A stretch of 64,000 bases of DNA from Porphyromonas sp. COT-290 OH3588 (GTDB taxonomy: Bacteria; Bacteroidota; Bacteroidia; Bacteroidales; Porphyromonadaceae), in NCBI RefSeq assembly GCF_000769075.1, contig NZ_JRFC01000024.1, positions 19,836-83,835 on the forward strand. Reading direction: 5' to 3'. A program made the position numbers and the translations under genes. Positions 55,693 to 64,000 of this stretch are shown here, one piece after another (position 1 is the stretch's first letter; each line of letters begins with the position of its first letter). Below the pieces are notes generated by a model. The model was not told the origin of the DNA. It saw nothing but the letters and a program-made list of their open reading frames with translations, and ran no database searches.

Positions 55693-56607
55693 ATGAAACG
55701 TATATTTTTAGCTCTAGCCCTACTAAGCCTAGGAGTTTCCTCATGCAAAGAAAAGGACGCACCAGTAGAGCAAGTCGCAGAAATTAAGATTGGAGATAGC
55801 GACCTCAAGGAAGTTGTCTTGGACAAGGGGACGCATCGTGACATTCTCCTCTCTGGAGGTAATGGTAAGTTCTCGGCTACGGTCAAGGATTCTAAAATTC
55901 TAGAGGCCAAGATTGATGGCGGATACCTCAAACTCAAAGGGCTTGCCTATGGAGAAACGGTAGTACTACTCCGCTCACATGACAAACAAAAGACCTTAAC
56001 CGTTAAGGTAGAGCGAGCCGAGATCAGCCTTACCGACACTGAGGTAACGCTCTATCCTAGTCAGGAAAGACAAGATATCAAGGTCATCGGAGGTGGTGAC
56101 GATGCTATCGTAGAGGCCGAGAACCCAGAGATGGCTATTACGTACGAGTGGGACGCCAAGACTAGCAAGCTCAAACTAAGAGCTAACCACGAGGGAGAGG
56201 CTAAGCTTATCTTCCGCTCACAAGATAATAAGCCTGCCAAGGAACTCAAGATCATCGTCAAAGCAGACAATAATGTATCCGATCAGATTGGCTTCTATGC
56301 CACAACGAGCAAGACACTCAGACCATACTTCAGCACTTTGCTACATGCCTACAGACCGGGCAAGATGATTTGGATATCAGCTTCACCACGTATGAGCCGA
56401 GATCAGACACGTATTCTGATGGTGCCTCTAAAATCACCAGAGAAAGGACGCAAAATAGAGAAGTCGAAGATTACCTTCATCAACGTTGATGACTCTAAGT
56501 TCCCCTCGGGCGAATATGATCTCATCGTAGAAGAGGTAGTGCCAGCCAAAGGACTAGTTACACTACGTGGGCAGGGCTTCAAACTCGTTGTACCATACGA
56601 CAAGTAG
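55693..56607 (+). CDS. Lipoprotein with Ig-like (Big-type) repeats
   Basis: 304 residues, lipobox GVSSC followed by KEKDAP. Two beta-sandwich repeats are visible: about 35-110 (VVLDKGTHRDILLSGGNGKF, LKGLAYGETVVLLRS) and about 110-195 (VTLYPSQERQDIKVIGG, EGEAKLIFRSQ). The last 100 residues (ISASPRMSRDQTRILMVPL, VDDSKFPSGEYDLIVEEV) are unassigned. It is the last gene of the nine-gene operon, followed by a strong terminator. Function unknown. Confidence 0.6.
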   Translation: MKRIFLALALLSLGVSSCKEKDAPVEQVAEIKIGDSDLKEVVLDKGTHRDILLSGGNGKFSATVKDSKILEAKIDGGYLKLKGLAYGETVVLLRSHDKQKTLTVKVERAEISLTDTEVTLYPSQERQDIKVIGGGDDAIVEAENPEMAITYEWDAKTSKLKLRANHEGEAKLIFRSQDNKPAKELKIIVKADNNVSDQIGFYATTSKTLRPYFSTLLHAYRPGKMIWISASPRMSRDQTRILMVPLKSPEKGRKIEKSKITFINVDDSKFPSGEYDLIVEEVVPAKGLVTLRGQGFKLVVPYDK

Positions 56608-56625
56608 CGAGAGCCTAAAGACTAT

Positions 56626-56673
56626 GGGGCTGTGGACAAATTCGTTTTTGCCACAGCCCCTTCTCTTTGTTTT
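56626..56673 (+). terminator. Terminator of the FecA-like/SusCD operon
   Basis: GGGGCTGTGG (56626-56635) pairs with CCACAGCCCC (56651-56660), followed by TTCTCTTTGTTTT. Confidence 0.85.
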
Positions 56674-56716
56674 GATTCTAGATTTGTTGCAAGATCAAGG
56701 TTAAAACCTTGTCGAA

Positions 56717-56778
56717 GCACCCTATAGTGGGTGCAAAAGCACCTATTATTGAGTGCATTCGCACCCAGTATAAGGTGC
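56717..56778. repeat. Three tandem 22-bp units, each an 18-bp palindrome plus 4-bp spacer
   Basis: Units GCACCCTATAGTGGGTGC (56717), GCACCTATTATTGAGTGC (56739) and GCACCCAGTATAAGGTGC (56761), with spacers AAAA and ATTC. Arms GCACC and GGTGC are conserved while the middle varies. It lies between the operon terminator and the convergent rlmB gene. The rest of the 56674-56931 gap holds nothing I recognise. Confidence 0.8.
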
Positions 56779-56931
56779 GACACGATGCTTTTCCTTTTTG
56801 AAAAAATGGCGTTAGAAGAAACTCAATCTATGGGCTCAAGCCAATGACGAGCTGAGTCTGGAGTAAATGTTGCAAACAACATTGCAAATTAACCCCTAAG
56901 AAACCGTCCTTCTAGCACAAGCGCTCAAAGC

Positions 56932-57681
56932 CTACCCCTCGTAGCCTAGCGACTCTTGGCGCAAGGCCTCGTAGATAATAATACCTGCCGCCACAGACAC
57001 ATTGAGCGAACCGATTACGCCAACCTGTGGGATACGTACTAAGCTATCCGATAGGCGAATCGTCTCGTCGCTCGCTCCATGTTCCTCACTACCCATCACA
57101 ATAGCAATGGGTGGAGTCAGTGCCTCTTGAGTATAGAGTGTAGAAGCCTTTTCCGATGCCGTTACGACCTTGATACCGCTATCCTTGAGTAACCGAATAG
57201 CCGAGGGGATAGAGCTAACACGACATACGGGCAAACGATGTAGCGCTCCCGCAGAGGTCTTGACGGCATCTCCCGTGACGCTAACGCTCCCTCGCTCGGG
57301 TATGATGATCGCATCGACACCAGCGCACTCGGCCGAACGTGCGATAGCCCCGAAGTTGCGCACATCAGTGACTCCATCTAGCAGGACAAAGAATGGTACA
57401 CGTCCCTCCTCATAGATCATAGGGATAAGTGCCTCTAGAGAGGTGTACTCGATCTCGGCCAAGAAAGCCAGTACCCCCTGATGATTGCGCTGGGTAATAC
57501 GATCGAGTTTCTCCACTGGGACAATCTGCACTGGGATAGTGCGCTCACGAGCAATGGAGGTAATGCGCTGGGTTTCCTCAGTCTTGAGGCCACGCTTGAT
57601 GAAGATTTTGTCGATCTCTCGACCAGCCTCTAGAGCCTCGAGTAGAGGATGAAGACCAAAGATTAATTTATTCTGTTTCAT
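56932..57681 (-). CDS. rlmB: 23S rRNA (guanosine-2'-O-)-methyltransferase RlmB (TrmH/SPOUT family)
   Basis: 249 residues. The N-terminal substrate-binding domain (FGLHPLLEAL to RNHQGVLAFLAEIEY) is followed by the SPOUT knot with FVLLDGVTDVRNFGAIARSA, IVMGSEEHGAS and VRIPQVGVIGSLNVSVAAGI. It methylates the 2'-OH of a 23S rRNA guanosine (G2251 in E. coli). Its start overlaps the recN stop by 4 bp (ATGA), so they are translationally coupled. Confidence 0.92.
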   Translation of the reverse strand: MKQNKLIFGLHPLLEALEAGREIDKIFIKRGLKTEETQRITSIARERTIPVQIVPVEKLDRITQRNHQGVLAFLAEIEYTSLEALIPMIYEEGRVPFFVLLDGVTDVRNFGAIARSAECAGVDAIIIPERGSVSVTGDAVKTSAGALHRLPVCRVSSIPSAIRLLKDSGIKVVTASEKASTLYTQEALTPPIAIVMGSEEHGASDETIRLSDSLVRIPQVGVIGSLNVSVAAGIIIYEALRQESLGYEG

Positions 57682-59357
57682 TTATTCGTTCGCTCTTGTG
57701 CTTGCTTTAGCAGTGCTGCCGCAGCTGCACGGGTAATGTCGTTGAGGTTGTTGCCACTCTGCATACGTGCGATCTCGTCGATACGATCCGCTAGAGCAAG
57801 TAAGCGAATATGGCTGCGTGTGACGTCTGTCTGGTGATCCTTGTAGATAAAATAGTGCTGAGTACCCGAGGCTGCGATTTGAGGCAGATGCGTCACCGCC
57901 ATGACCTGCATGCTGCGGCCCATACTCTGCAATATCGCTCCGATACGGTCGGCAATATCGCCAGAAACCCCCGTATCAATCTCATCAAAAATAATCGTCG
58001 GCAGACTACGCCTATCGGCTATCAGAGCCTTGATGCAGAGCATCAGACGAGAGATCTCGCCACCAGAGGCAATATGTGCCACGGGTTCGGGCTTAATCTC
58101 CTTGTTGGCGGAGAATAGGAAGGTTACTTGATCTAGCCCCGTGGTCGTAAGCGTCGCGCCTCGCTCTACAAGTATGCTGAGGCGCACGTAGGGCATACCC
58201 AGCTCGTGAAGCCCAGCGATAAGTGCCTGCTCCACCTCCCTTGCGGCCTCTTCTCTTCTTCGATGTAGTAGTTCGGCCATCTCAAGTGCCAGATCGTGGC
58301 TCTTAGCTACCGAGGCCTCTAGCTCGGCGATACGCTCGTCCGAGGAGCTAATCGCCTCTAGTTCGGTAGCAATACGTTCTTTGATGTTGAGAAGCTCATT
58401 GGTGGAGCCGACACCATGCTTGAGCAGAAGCCCATTGAGCAAATCTAGACGCTCGGTAATAGCATTAAGACGTTGTGGATCGTACTCGATCCCTTCCATA
58501 CTTGCATCTAACGTATGCATCAGGTCCCCCAGCTCGACCTTGGCACTGGTGAGTCGCTCGTGTAGCTCCTCTGCCTCGGGGTAGTACTTGCGGATAGACT
58601 GTACTGCATCTAGGGCTATAGCTATGGCCTGCATAGCGCCCCGCTCATCGTCCTCTAGAGCAGAGTATGCTCTAGAAAGCCCTGTCTTGATGTCAAGAGC
58701 ATGGCTCAGGCGTTGCTCCTCCTCCTCCAGCCCTTGTAGCTCATTGGGCTGGAGCTCGGCTGCCTCTAGCTGATTGTACTGAAACTGCAGGTAGTCCTGC
58801 TCTTTGAGTAGTTCGTTGGCAGAGGTACGTGCCTCTGCGAGTGCCTTGCTATGGGTCTTGTAGCTCAGGTAATGCGTCTGATACGCCTCGAGCTCGGCCT
58901 TATTTTGTCCATACAGATCAAGGACGGAGAGCTGAAACTGAGCATCGCCCAAGAGCAAGTTCTTGTGTTGCGAATGTATATCAATAAGATATTCGCTCAG
59001 GCGCTTGAGCAGTGCTAGTGAGGCTGGTGTATCATTGACGAAGGAGCGGCTCTTGCCCTTGGCCGAGATCTCTCGGCGAATGATGCACTCATTGGGATCG
59101 AAGTCGATGTCTTCGTCTGCCAAGATCTGCCCGACGGTTTCGTCCATGGCATCGAAATGCGCCTCGATCATGCAGCGCTCGGCTCCGGGGCGGATAGAAG
59201 AGCTGTCGGCTCTCTGCCCCATGAGCAGACCAATGGCCCCGAGGATAATACTTTTGCCTGCACCTGTCTCGCCCGTAATGACGCTAAAGCCGGGATAGAA
59301 GTCTATCTCAAGGCTGTCAATGAGGACGAAGTTGCGAATAATGAGTTTCTGTAACAT
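57678..59357 (-). CDS. recN: DNA repair protein RecN (SMC-like)
   Basis: 559 residues. Walker A GETGAGKSI is near residue 30. A coiled-coil middle (about 160-360) is rich in Glu, Leu and Lys. The C-terminal head has HIASGGEISRLMLCIKALI (ABC signature) and TIIFDEIDTGVSGDIADR (Walker B), then VMAVTHLPQIAASG. It acts in recombinational repair of double-strand breaks. It sits between the DUF4835 gene and rlmB. Confidence 0.95.
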   Translation of the reverse strand: MLQKLIIRNFVLIDSLEIDFYPGFSVITGETGAGKSIILGAIGLLMGQRADSSSIRPGAERCMIEAHFDAMDETVGQILADEDIDFDPNECIIRREISAKGKSRSFVNDTPASLALLKRLSEYLIDIHSQHKNLLLGDAQFQLSVLDLYGQNKAELEAYQTHYLSYKTHSKALAEARTSANELLKEQDYLQFQYNQLEAAELQPNELQGLEEEEQRLSHALDIKTGLSRAYSALEDDERGAMQAIAIALDAVQSIRKYYPEAEELHERLTSAKVELGDLMHTLDASMEGIEYDPQRLNAITERLDLLNGLLLKHGVGSTNELLNIKERIATELEAISSSDERIAELEASVAKSHDLALEMAELLHRRREEAAREVEQALIAGLHELGMPYVRLSILVERGATLTTTGLDQVTFLFSANKEIKPEPVAHIASGGEISRLMLCIKALIADRRSLPTIIFDEIDTGVSGDIADRIGAILQSMGRSMQVMAVTHLPQIAASGTQHYFIYKDHQTDVTRSHIRLLALADRIDEIARMQSGNNLNDITRAAAAALLKQAQERTNK

Positions 59358-59384
59358 AGAGAGTATAGCGTAGGGACGCTTGGG

Positions 59385-60299
59385 TTAGTTCTTGAGCTTG
59401 TCCCAAGAGTCTGTACGTGTAGGGAATATAGTGGAGAGGAGCTCTCGTACCTGTCGGCGTTCCTCGGTTGGCGCTGGCTCGTAGATATTGACGAGTTCGT
59501 CCACCTTGGCTGTTTCCATTAAGGAGATCAGCGGGGAGCGAAACTGCTCACGCTGGAAAGCCTTGAGCGCCTCGAGTTGCTCCAGTAGCACGGCTCGCCC
59601 CGAGCTGATCTTGCTCTCCAGTATGTCTAGCCCTAAGCGGTGGTAGCGATACCACATGAGCCGAAAATCATTGGCGGCACCTGTGGTCAGCGCTGCCCCT
59701 AGAGAGCCTCGATTGTCGTCAGACTCAAAAGACTTCCAACCGCTCCAGTCGGGCTGAGTGCTCGCCGTAGTGACCAGCAGGCTTATGATGTCTTTGACGT
59801 AGTCGCCACCTAGAGGGGAGAAGCTATCTAGATCCATTGCGATGATGTAGAGGGCATGGAAGACAAAAACAGCCACGAGGTTGTTGTTTAGGTTCTGCAG
59901 ATTGTACTCAAGCGGCTGGCCTGCCGTGTACTCAAAACCTATTGCCTTGTCCCGATAGACATAGGTCGTAGTGGTATAGTTGGTGTTATAGACGGTGCGG
60001 CTAGCCGTGATGCTCAGCTCGGCTTGATAGCGATCGCTGTCTTTGGCCTCGGTGATTTTGAGTGCAAAGGAGCATGGGATACGCTCTGCGGGGGCATAGT
60101 TGAGCCCTGTGAAGCGCTGATTGTTGAGCAGATCCGTTAGCTGACGCTCTAGCGCCTCAAACTGGCTTCTCTCTACTGCCCCTAGAGCCTCGGTAGAGAT
60201 ACGCACGGTCGCCCTGAGCTCCTGAGCCAGCAGCTCCCGTGGAGCGAGCAGGCCTACCAGCATGACCAGCCAACCAAACCAATAACGACTACATCTCAT
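59385..60299 (-). CDS. DUF4835 family exported protein
   Basis: 304 residues, signal peptide cleaved near LLAQE. Family features include FEALERQLTDLLNNQRFTG, SRTVYNTNYTTTTYVYRDK and FHALYIIAMDLDSFSPLGGD. The function is unknown, but the gene lies between coaBC and recN in many Bacteroidota. It starts 4 bp after the coaBC stop. Confidence 0.88.
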   Translation of the reverse strand: MRCSRYWFGWLVMLVGLLAPRELLAQELRATVRISTEALGAVERSQFEALERQLTDLLNNQRFTGLNYAPAERIPCSFALKITEAKDSDRYQAELSITASRTVYNTNYTTTTYVYRDKAIGFEYTAGQPLEYNLQNLNNNLVAVFVFHALYIIAMDLDSFSPLGGDYVKDIISLLVTTASTQPDWSGWKSFESDDNRGSLGAALTTGAANDFRLMWYRYHRLGLDILESKISSGRAVLLEQLEALKAFQREQFRSPLISLMETAKVDELVNIYEPAPTEERRQVRELLSTIFPTRTDSWDKLKN

Positions 60300-60303
60300 C
60301 TCC

Positions 60304-61506
60304 CTAGATCCTTGTATTGATGAACTGAATGATATCTCGTGCTGCCTCCTCCTTGCTCACCAGCGTACCAACAAAGCGCTCGCCCGACTGGGAGAAGATG
60401 CTGATCTTATTGGTCGCATGCCCAAAGCCAGCCCCTCTGTCGGCAAGTGAGTTGAGGACTACTGCGTCCATACCCTTGGCCTGCATCTTGCGTATGGCTT
60501 CCGCCTCCCCACTATTGCTCTCGAGAGCGAAGCACACGAAAGTCTGCTCCTTGCGCTTAATCTGCCCCATAGTGGCTGCTATATCTGGATTGCGGACAAG
60601 TCTGAGAGTCATCTCATCGCTCTGCTCTCGCTTGAGTTTCTCGGTATGTTGCTCTGCTGGGCGATAGTCTGCCACAGCGGCTGCGAAGATGGCGATGTCT
60701 GCCTTGTCAATCCTACTCTGCGTAGCCTCTAGCATCTCCAGAGCAGAGGTCACATGTATCGTCTGCACCCCTCGGCCTGCTCTAAGGCTCGTGGGGCCAA
60801 GTATCAGATCTACCTCAGCGCCTAGCCGAGCATATTCGTCCGCTAGAGCGATGCCCATGCGCCCCGTGGAGTGATTGCCGATGAAACGAACGGGATCTAC
60901 CGCCTCGTGGGTTGGCCCTGCCGTGATGAGCACACGCCTACCAGCCATCGGTACTTGCCTAGCGAAGTAGTCCTCTAGAGCCTCTACAATCTGCTCGGGC
61001 TCCTGCATGCGTCCCTTACCCTCCAGATGACTGGCCAAAAAACCAGAGCCCGGCTCGATGATGATATTACCCCGGCTCTGTAGTAGAGCCAGATTGTCGT
61101 GCGTGGAGGCATGGGCATACATATCCAAGTCCATCGCTGGTGCGACGAAAACAGGAGCTTTCATCGACAAGTAGGTAGTCAGGAGCATATTATCCGCCAC
61201 TCCATGTGCCATCTTGCCGATGGTCGAGGCCGTCGCTGGGGCAATAAGCATAGCATCTGCCCAGAGGCCTATGTCCACATGGCTATTCCACGTGCCATCT
61301 CGGCCAGAGAAGAACTCACTGATGACAGGCTTGGAAGTCAGGGCCGATAATGTGATGGGGGTAATAAACTCTTTGCCTGCTGGGGTAATGACGATCTGCA
61401 CCTCTGCACCTCGTTTGATGAGCAGACGTGTGAGCACCGCTGCCTTGTAGGCTGCGATGCTCCCCGTGATGCCCAGCACAATATGTTTGCCTTGTAGCAT
61501 TGTCAT
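60304..61506 (-). CDS. coaBC: Bifunctional phosphopantothenoylcysteine decarboxylase/phosphopantothenate-cysteine ligase
   Basis: About 400 residues from the ATG at 61506 (MTMLQGKHIVLGITG); an earlier in-frame Met at 61545 adds an unlikely extension. The N-terminal flavoprotein CoaC part has GITGSIAAYKAAVL, DIGLWADAMLIAPATASTIG and FVAPAMDLDMY. The C-terminal CoaB part has ITAGPTHEAVDPVRFIGNHS, GRMGIALADE and VCFALESNSGE. It performs two consecutive steps in coenzyme A synthesis. Confidence 0.95.
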   Translation of the reverse strand: MTMLQGKHIVLGITGSIAAYKAAVLTRLLIKRGAEVQIVITPAGKEFITPITLSALTSKPVISEFFSGRDGTWNSHVDIGLWADAMLIAPATASTIGKMAHGVADNMLLTTYLSMKAPVFVAPAMDLDMYAHASTHDNLALLQSRGNIIIEPGSGFLASHLEGKGRMQEPEQIVEALEDYFARQVPMAGRRVLITAGPTHEAVDPVRFIGNHSTGRMGIALADEYARLGAEVDLILGPTSLRAGRGVQTIHVTSALEMLEATQSRIDKADIAIFAAAVADYRPAEQHTEKLKREQSDEMTLRLVRNPDIAATMGQIKRKEQTFVCFALESNSGEAEAIRKMQAKGMDAVVLNSLADRGAGFGHATNKISIFSQSGERFVGTLVSKEEAARDIIQFINTRI

Positions 61507-61636
61507 GATGCGAATACTGATATCTAAGTGGCGGTGTACGAGCATGCGCCCCTCAACTCCATACCTTGGACTTGCTCCTCGTATACGAAGAGCTGGCAGG
61601 GCTGCACATGCACCAATCTATCCACGCCTACTCTGT

Positions 61637-62404
61637 CTAGAGTTGTAGAGCCAACTTGGCTCGTGTAAAGCAATTTTTGGTATCGAGCGTAAAGTCCGCT
61701 CCCATAACCCAAGCGTAGTAGCCGGGGTCTTTGGCGAGCACATCGGCCAGCAGACGCCCACGATACTTACCGAAGTTGATCACCTCCTTGCCTTGCTCGT
61801 TGTAGATAAGCATACCGGCAAAGTCCACATTGTTGTTATAGCGAGAGATCTCTGCCAGAGCCTCCATATCGTTGGTTAGCTCCTCTGGGTAGCGATCTAG
61901 CTGAGCCATGAGCACCTCGTAGGTGGCACGTGTATCCGCCTCGGCAGAGTGGGCCCCCACGAGTGTCTTGCCACAGTAGAAGCGATAGGCAGCCTCTAGG
62001 TTGCGGCGCTCCATCTTGTGGTAGATAGTCTGCACATCAATGAGTTTACGGCGAGAGAGATCTACCTGCACGCCTGCACGCAGTAGCTCCTCGACTAGCA
62101 TCGGCACATCGAACCGAATGGAGTTGAAGCCGATGATATCGCACCCCTCGATCCACTGATAGAGGCTTTTGGCCACTTGATCGAAAGTAGGGCAGTCCTG
62201 CACGTCCTCGTCTGTGATGCCGTGCACGGCTGTACTCTCGGGGGGGATTGGTCTGCCGGGATTGATGCGACGCGTCTTGGTTTCCTCCAAGCCGTCTGGG
62301 TGTACCTTGAGGATAGAGATCTCGATGATGCGGTCGTGTACCAAGCTGACCCCAGTAGTCTCAAGGTCAAATACTACTGCGGGATTTTTGAGGTTGAGCT
62401 TCAT
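61637..62404 (-). CDS. DnaQ-like 3'-5' exonuclease (DEDDh)
   Basis: 255 residues. Exo I motif FDLETTGVS (D13 and E15), Exo II region GFNSIRFDVPMLVEELL, and Exo III with HSAEADTRATYEVL (His and Asp). A C-terminal segment, INFGKYRGRLLADVLAKDPG, is a small domain often attached to such nucleases. It is similar to the DNA polymerase III epsilon subunit and could serve in proofreading or repair. Located 12 bp after dnaN and 90 bp before coaBC. Confidence 0.9.
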   Translation of the reverse strand: MKLNLKNPAVVFDLETTGVSLVHDRIIEISILKVHPDGLEETKTRRINPGRPIPPESTAVHGITDEDVQDCPTFDQVAKSLYQWIEGCDIIGFNSIRFDVPMLVEELLRAGVQVDLSRRKLIDVQTIYHKMERRNLEAAYRFYCGKTLVGAHSAEADTRATYEVLMAQLDRYPEELTNDMEALAEISRYNNNVDFAGMLIYNEQGKEVINFGKYRGRLLADVLAKDPGYYAWVMGADFTLDTKNCFTRAKLALQL

Positions 62405-62416
62405 GCTTGTCTTGGG

Positions 62417-63559
62417 CTACTCGCCAATCAGTTTAAGTGGGATAATGAGGCTGAGCGTCTCTTCGCCCTCTTCCTCCTGATTGGGAGTAATGATGCCTGC
62501 TCGGGTCTGGTCGGCTATGGCTATGGTAACCTGCTCGGTCTTGAGCCCCTGCAAGATGACTTGTAGCATATCGAAGTCGAAAGCAATACGCAGACGAGTC
62601 TGGCCAGCATCGCTCTGGCAGAGAATAAACTCCTCGGCTGCTGCAGAGAGATCGAGGTCGTTGGCCGTGATGCGTATCTTATCGTCCTGTATCTCAAAGA
62701 GGATAAGGCGACTGGCCTTGTTGGAGAAGAGCGATACACGCTTGGCTGCATAGAGCAAGGCGTCCTTATCCACAACGATGTGGTAGGGGCTGGAGGGTGG
62801 TATCACCGAGTTGTAGTTGGGGTAGCGGCCATCGAGCAGTCTGGCCGTCAGGGTGTACTGCTCCATATTGAGCTGAATATGCTTGCCATCGTAGGCTATC
62901 TGTACATCGCCACTCTCCTTGGGCAGTAGCGTACGCACCAGTAGCTGGCAGATCTTGGCAGGCAGGCAGAGGCTAGACACCTCGGCAGTCTTGACCTTGT
63001 AGTCGGTACGGCGTACCAAGATGCGTCCGTCCGAGGCAACATATACCAAGCGGTCCTCTAGGAAGTCGAGCAGTACCCCCGTCATGATAGGCCTACGCTC
63101 GTCGGCGCTTGCGGCCAGCATGGTAGCCTCTAGACCAGAGAGCAGGCTACTGGCAGGCAGAGTTGCCTGCTGCAAGTCACTCGTCAGCTCTAGGGCCGCG
63201 GGATAGGTGTCGGCAGATGAAGCGAGGAAGCTAAACTGGCCATTACTATAATGTATTTTAGCTTGGTAGCTCTCCTCGTCTACATCTAGGACGATGGGCT
63301 GGTCGGGGAGCTCGTTGATAGCCCCAATGAGCGTCTGATTGGGTACAGTGAAACAACCTGCCCCTCCCTCGTTCTGCACTGGCAGCTGTGAGGATATACG
63401 GCTATTGATATCGGCTGCGGTCAGGGTAAGCAGATTACCCTCTAGCTCGAAGAGGATATTGCCCAAGACGGGCACTGTGGTCATACTCTTGGGGTTAATC
63501 ACCTTAGAGACGGTCTGTAGGTGTTGTTTGAGTTCGCCACTGGTTACTGAGAACTTCAT
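62417..63559 (-). CDS. dnaN: DNA polymerase III beta subunit (sliding clamp)
   Basis: 380 residues with three clamp domains of about 125 residues each: N-terminal MKFSVTSGELKQHLQTVSK, middle ADERRPIMTGVLLDFLEDRL, and C-terminal ending in the Gln/Glu-rich loop and LSLIIPLKLIGE. It is the ring that tethers replicative polymerase to DNA. It is the first gene of the minus-strand cluster dnaN-exonuclease-coaBC-DUF4835-recN-rlmB. Confidence 0.97.
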   Translation of the reverse strand: MKFSVTSGELKQHLQTVSKVINPKSMTTVPVLGNILFELEGNLLTLTAADINSRISSQLPVQNEGGAGCFTVPNQTLIGAINELPDQPIVLDVDEESYQAKIHYSNGQFSFLASSADTYPAALELTSDLQQATLPASSLLSGLEATMLAASADERRPIMTGVLLDFLEDRLVYVASDGRILVRRTDYKVKTAEVSSLCLPAKICQLLVRTLLPKESGDVQIAYDGKHIQLNMEQYTLTARLLDGRYPNYNSVIPPSSPYHIVVDKDALLYAAKRVSLFSNKASRLILFEIQDDKIRITANDLDLSAAAEEFILCQSDAGQTRLRIAFDFDMLQVILQGLKTEQVTIAIADQTRAGIITPNQEEEGEETLSLIIPLKLIGE

Positions 63560-63596
63560 ATATAGCTCCTTTTCTTATTTATTGATGTATTGCTCA

Positions 63597-63604
63597 CAAA
63601 TATA
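63597..63604 (-). promoter_or_regulatory. -7 element for dnaN
   Basis: Reverse strand reads TATATTTG, a match to TAnnTTTG, 37 bp before the start codon. No -33 TTG was found. Confidence 0.5.
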
Positions 63605-64000
63605 CGGATTATTCAGCAGAGTGCCGATTGGCTCTTAGCTCATGGCGGCATAGCCCTCTAATCCCATTTGCTAGAAAACAAGCAACTTCCGTCTAGGAGA
63701 GCTCCGATGAGCTAATCTCCCTGCTACAAGCCATGAGAAACGAGCCTTGGGCAAGGTAGTTAGTTATGCCTAGCAGACATGACCGACCATGTGTGTTCGT
63801 TCTCTATTTTTATGTTAAAATAACAGAAAATCCAAGCAAAGATTTTGGGGTAATAGCGAGGCGGTTTATAAAAACACATGCAGAGTTCGCACGAAACCAT
63901 TGGGAGACTATTGCGCAATGCACCGCTCAAAGGTTCTTGTATCTTTCTCGGTGTTTTTTGCGTGTTTGAGCGGCTTGGAGAGCCTTGAATACTATCCCCC
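63605..64000. other. Intergenic region upstream of dnaN
   Basis: No recognisable gene; a 67-codon forward frame (63766-63969) has no family features. An inverted repeat CCGCTCAAA (63923-63931) and TTTGAGCGG (63965-63973) with a T-rich loop lies near the right end. Confidence 0.45.

Noticed and set aside
63560..64000. Possible replication origin beside dnaN
   Set aside because: No dnaA gene and no cluster of DnaA boxes could be seen; dnaN alone is not evidence of oriC.

Overview
The window looks like a chromosomal segment of a Porphyromonas-like member of the Bacteroidota. The evidence is SusC/SusD-type outer membrane pairs, many lipoproteins with Bacteroidota-style lipoboxes, a cobalamin locus with BtuG-type beta-propellers, an RprX/RprY two-component pair, a secreted protease with a probable type IX secretion (T9SS) C-terminal domain, and promoters of the Bacteroidota type (TTTG, about 20 bp, TAnnTTTG). 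No rRNA, tRNA, CRISPR array, intact transposase or prophage was recognised.

Layout. 1-6744 (minus): reprolysin-like T9SS protease, VanW-family protein, Lnb-type (DUF4105) lipoprotein acyltransferase, a degenerate alkaline-phosphatase-superfamily protein, and the N-terminal third or more of SecA, cut by the window edge. 7841-12922 (plus): a SusC/SusD pair with no enzyme beside it. 13019-19655 (plus): a vitamin B12 uptake locus with a promoter, cobalamin riboswitch, long leader, BtuG-like lipoprotein, BtuB-like receptor and a second BtuG-like lipoprotein with an extra C-terminal domain; a dead 3' fragment of a BspA-type leucine-rich-repeat gene sits between the first two genes. 19754-25963 (minus): BI-1 membrane protein, M16 peptidase, RprY and RprX. 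27041-32312 (plus): Ca2+/Na+ antiporter, RelA/SpoT, BioD and an anaerobic sulfatase-maturase-type radical SAM enzyme. 33025-39755 (plus): M20 dipeptidase, CCA-adding enzyme, RNase R and a GH130 mannoside phosphorylase. 39902-42342 (minus): a fimbrillin-like lipoprotein preceded by a 40-residue small ORF. 43430-56607 (plus): a nine-gene surface-uptake operon (FecA-like receptor, SusC, SusD, dead metallopeptidase-like lipoprotein, DUF4302, DUF4843-like, DUF4856, CBM/FnIII protein, Ig-like lipoprotein). 56932-63559 (minus): dnaN, a DnaQ-like exonuclease, coaBC, DUF4835, recN and rlmB.

How the parts work together. The B12 locus forms one uptake system: propeller lipoproteins capture cobalamin at the surface, BtuB carries it across the outer membrane, and the riboswitch probably represses expression when cobalamin is plentiful. 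The 43.4-56.6 kb operon joins a FecA-like receptor to a SusCD pair and a DUF4856 (imelysin-like) lipoprotein. I infer import of iron, haem or a peptide-bound metal rather than glycan foraging, because no glycosidase is present.

The least explained features lie between genes. A dispersed repeat of about 310-330 bp occurs four times (7.2, 26.5, 32.4 inverted, 42.7 kb) and has a conserved internal inverted repeat. Two tandem arrays of short palindromic units have 21-bp and 22-bp periods (15.37 and 56.72 kb). A perfect 50-bp palindrome separates two convergent genes (39.8 kb).
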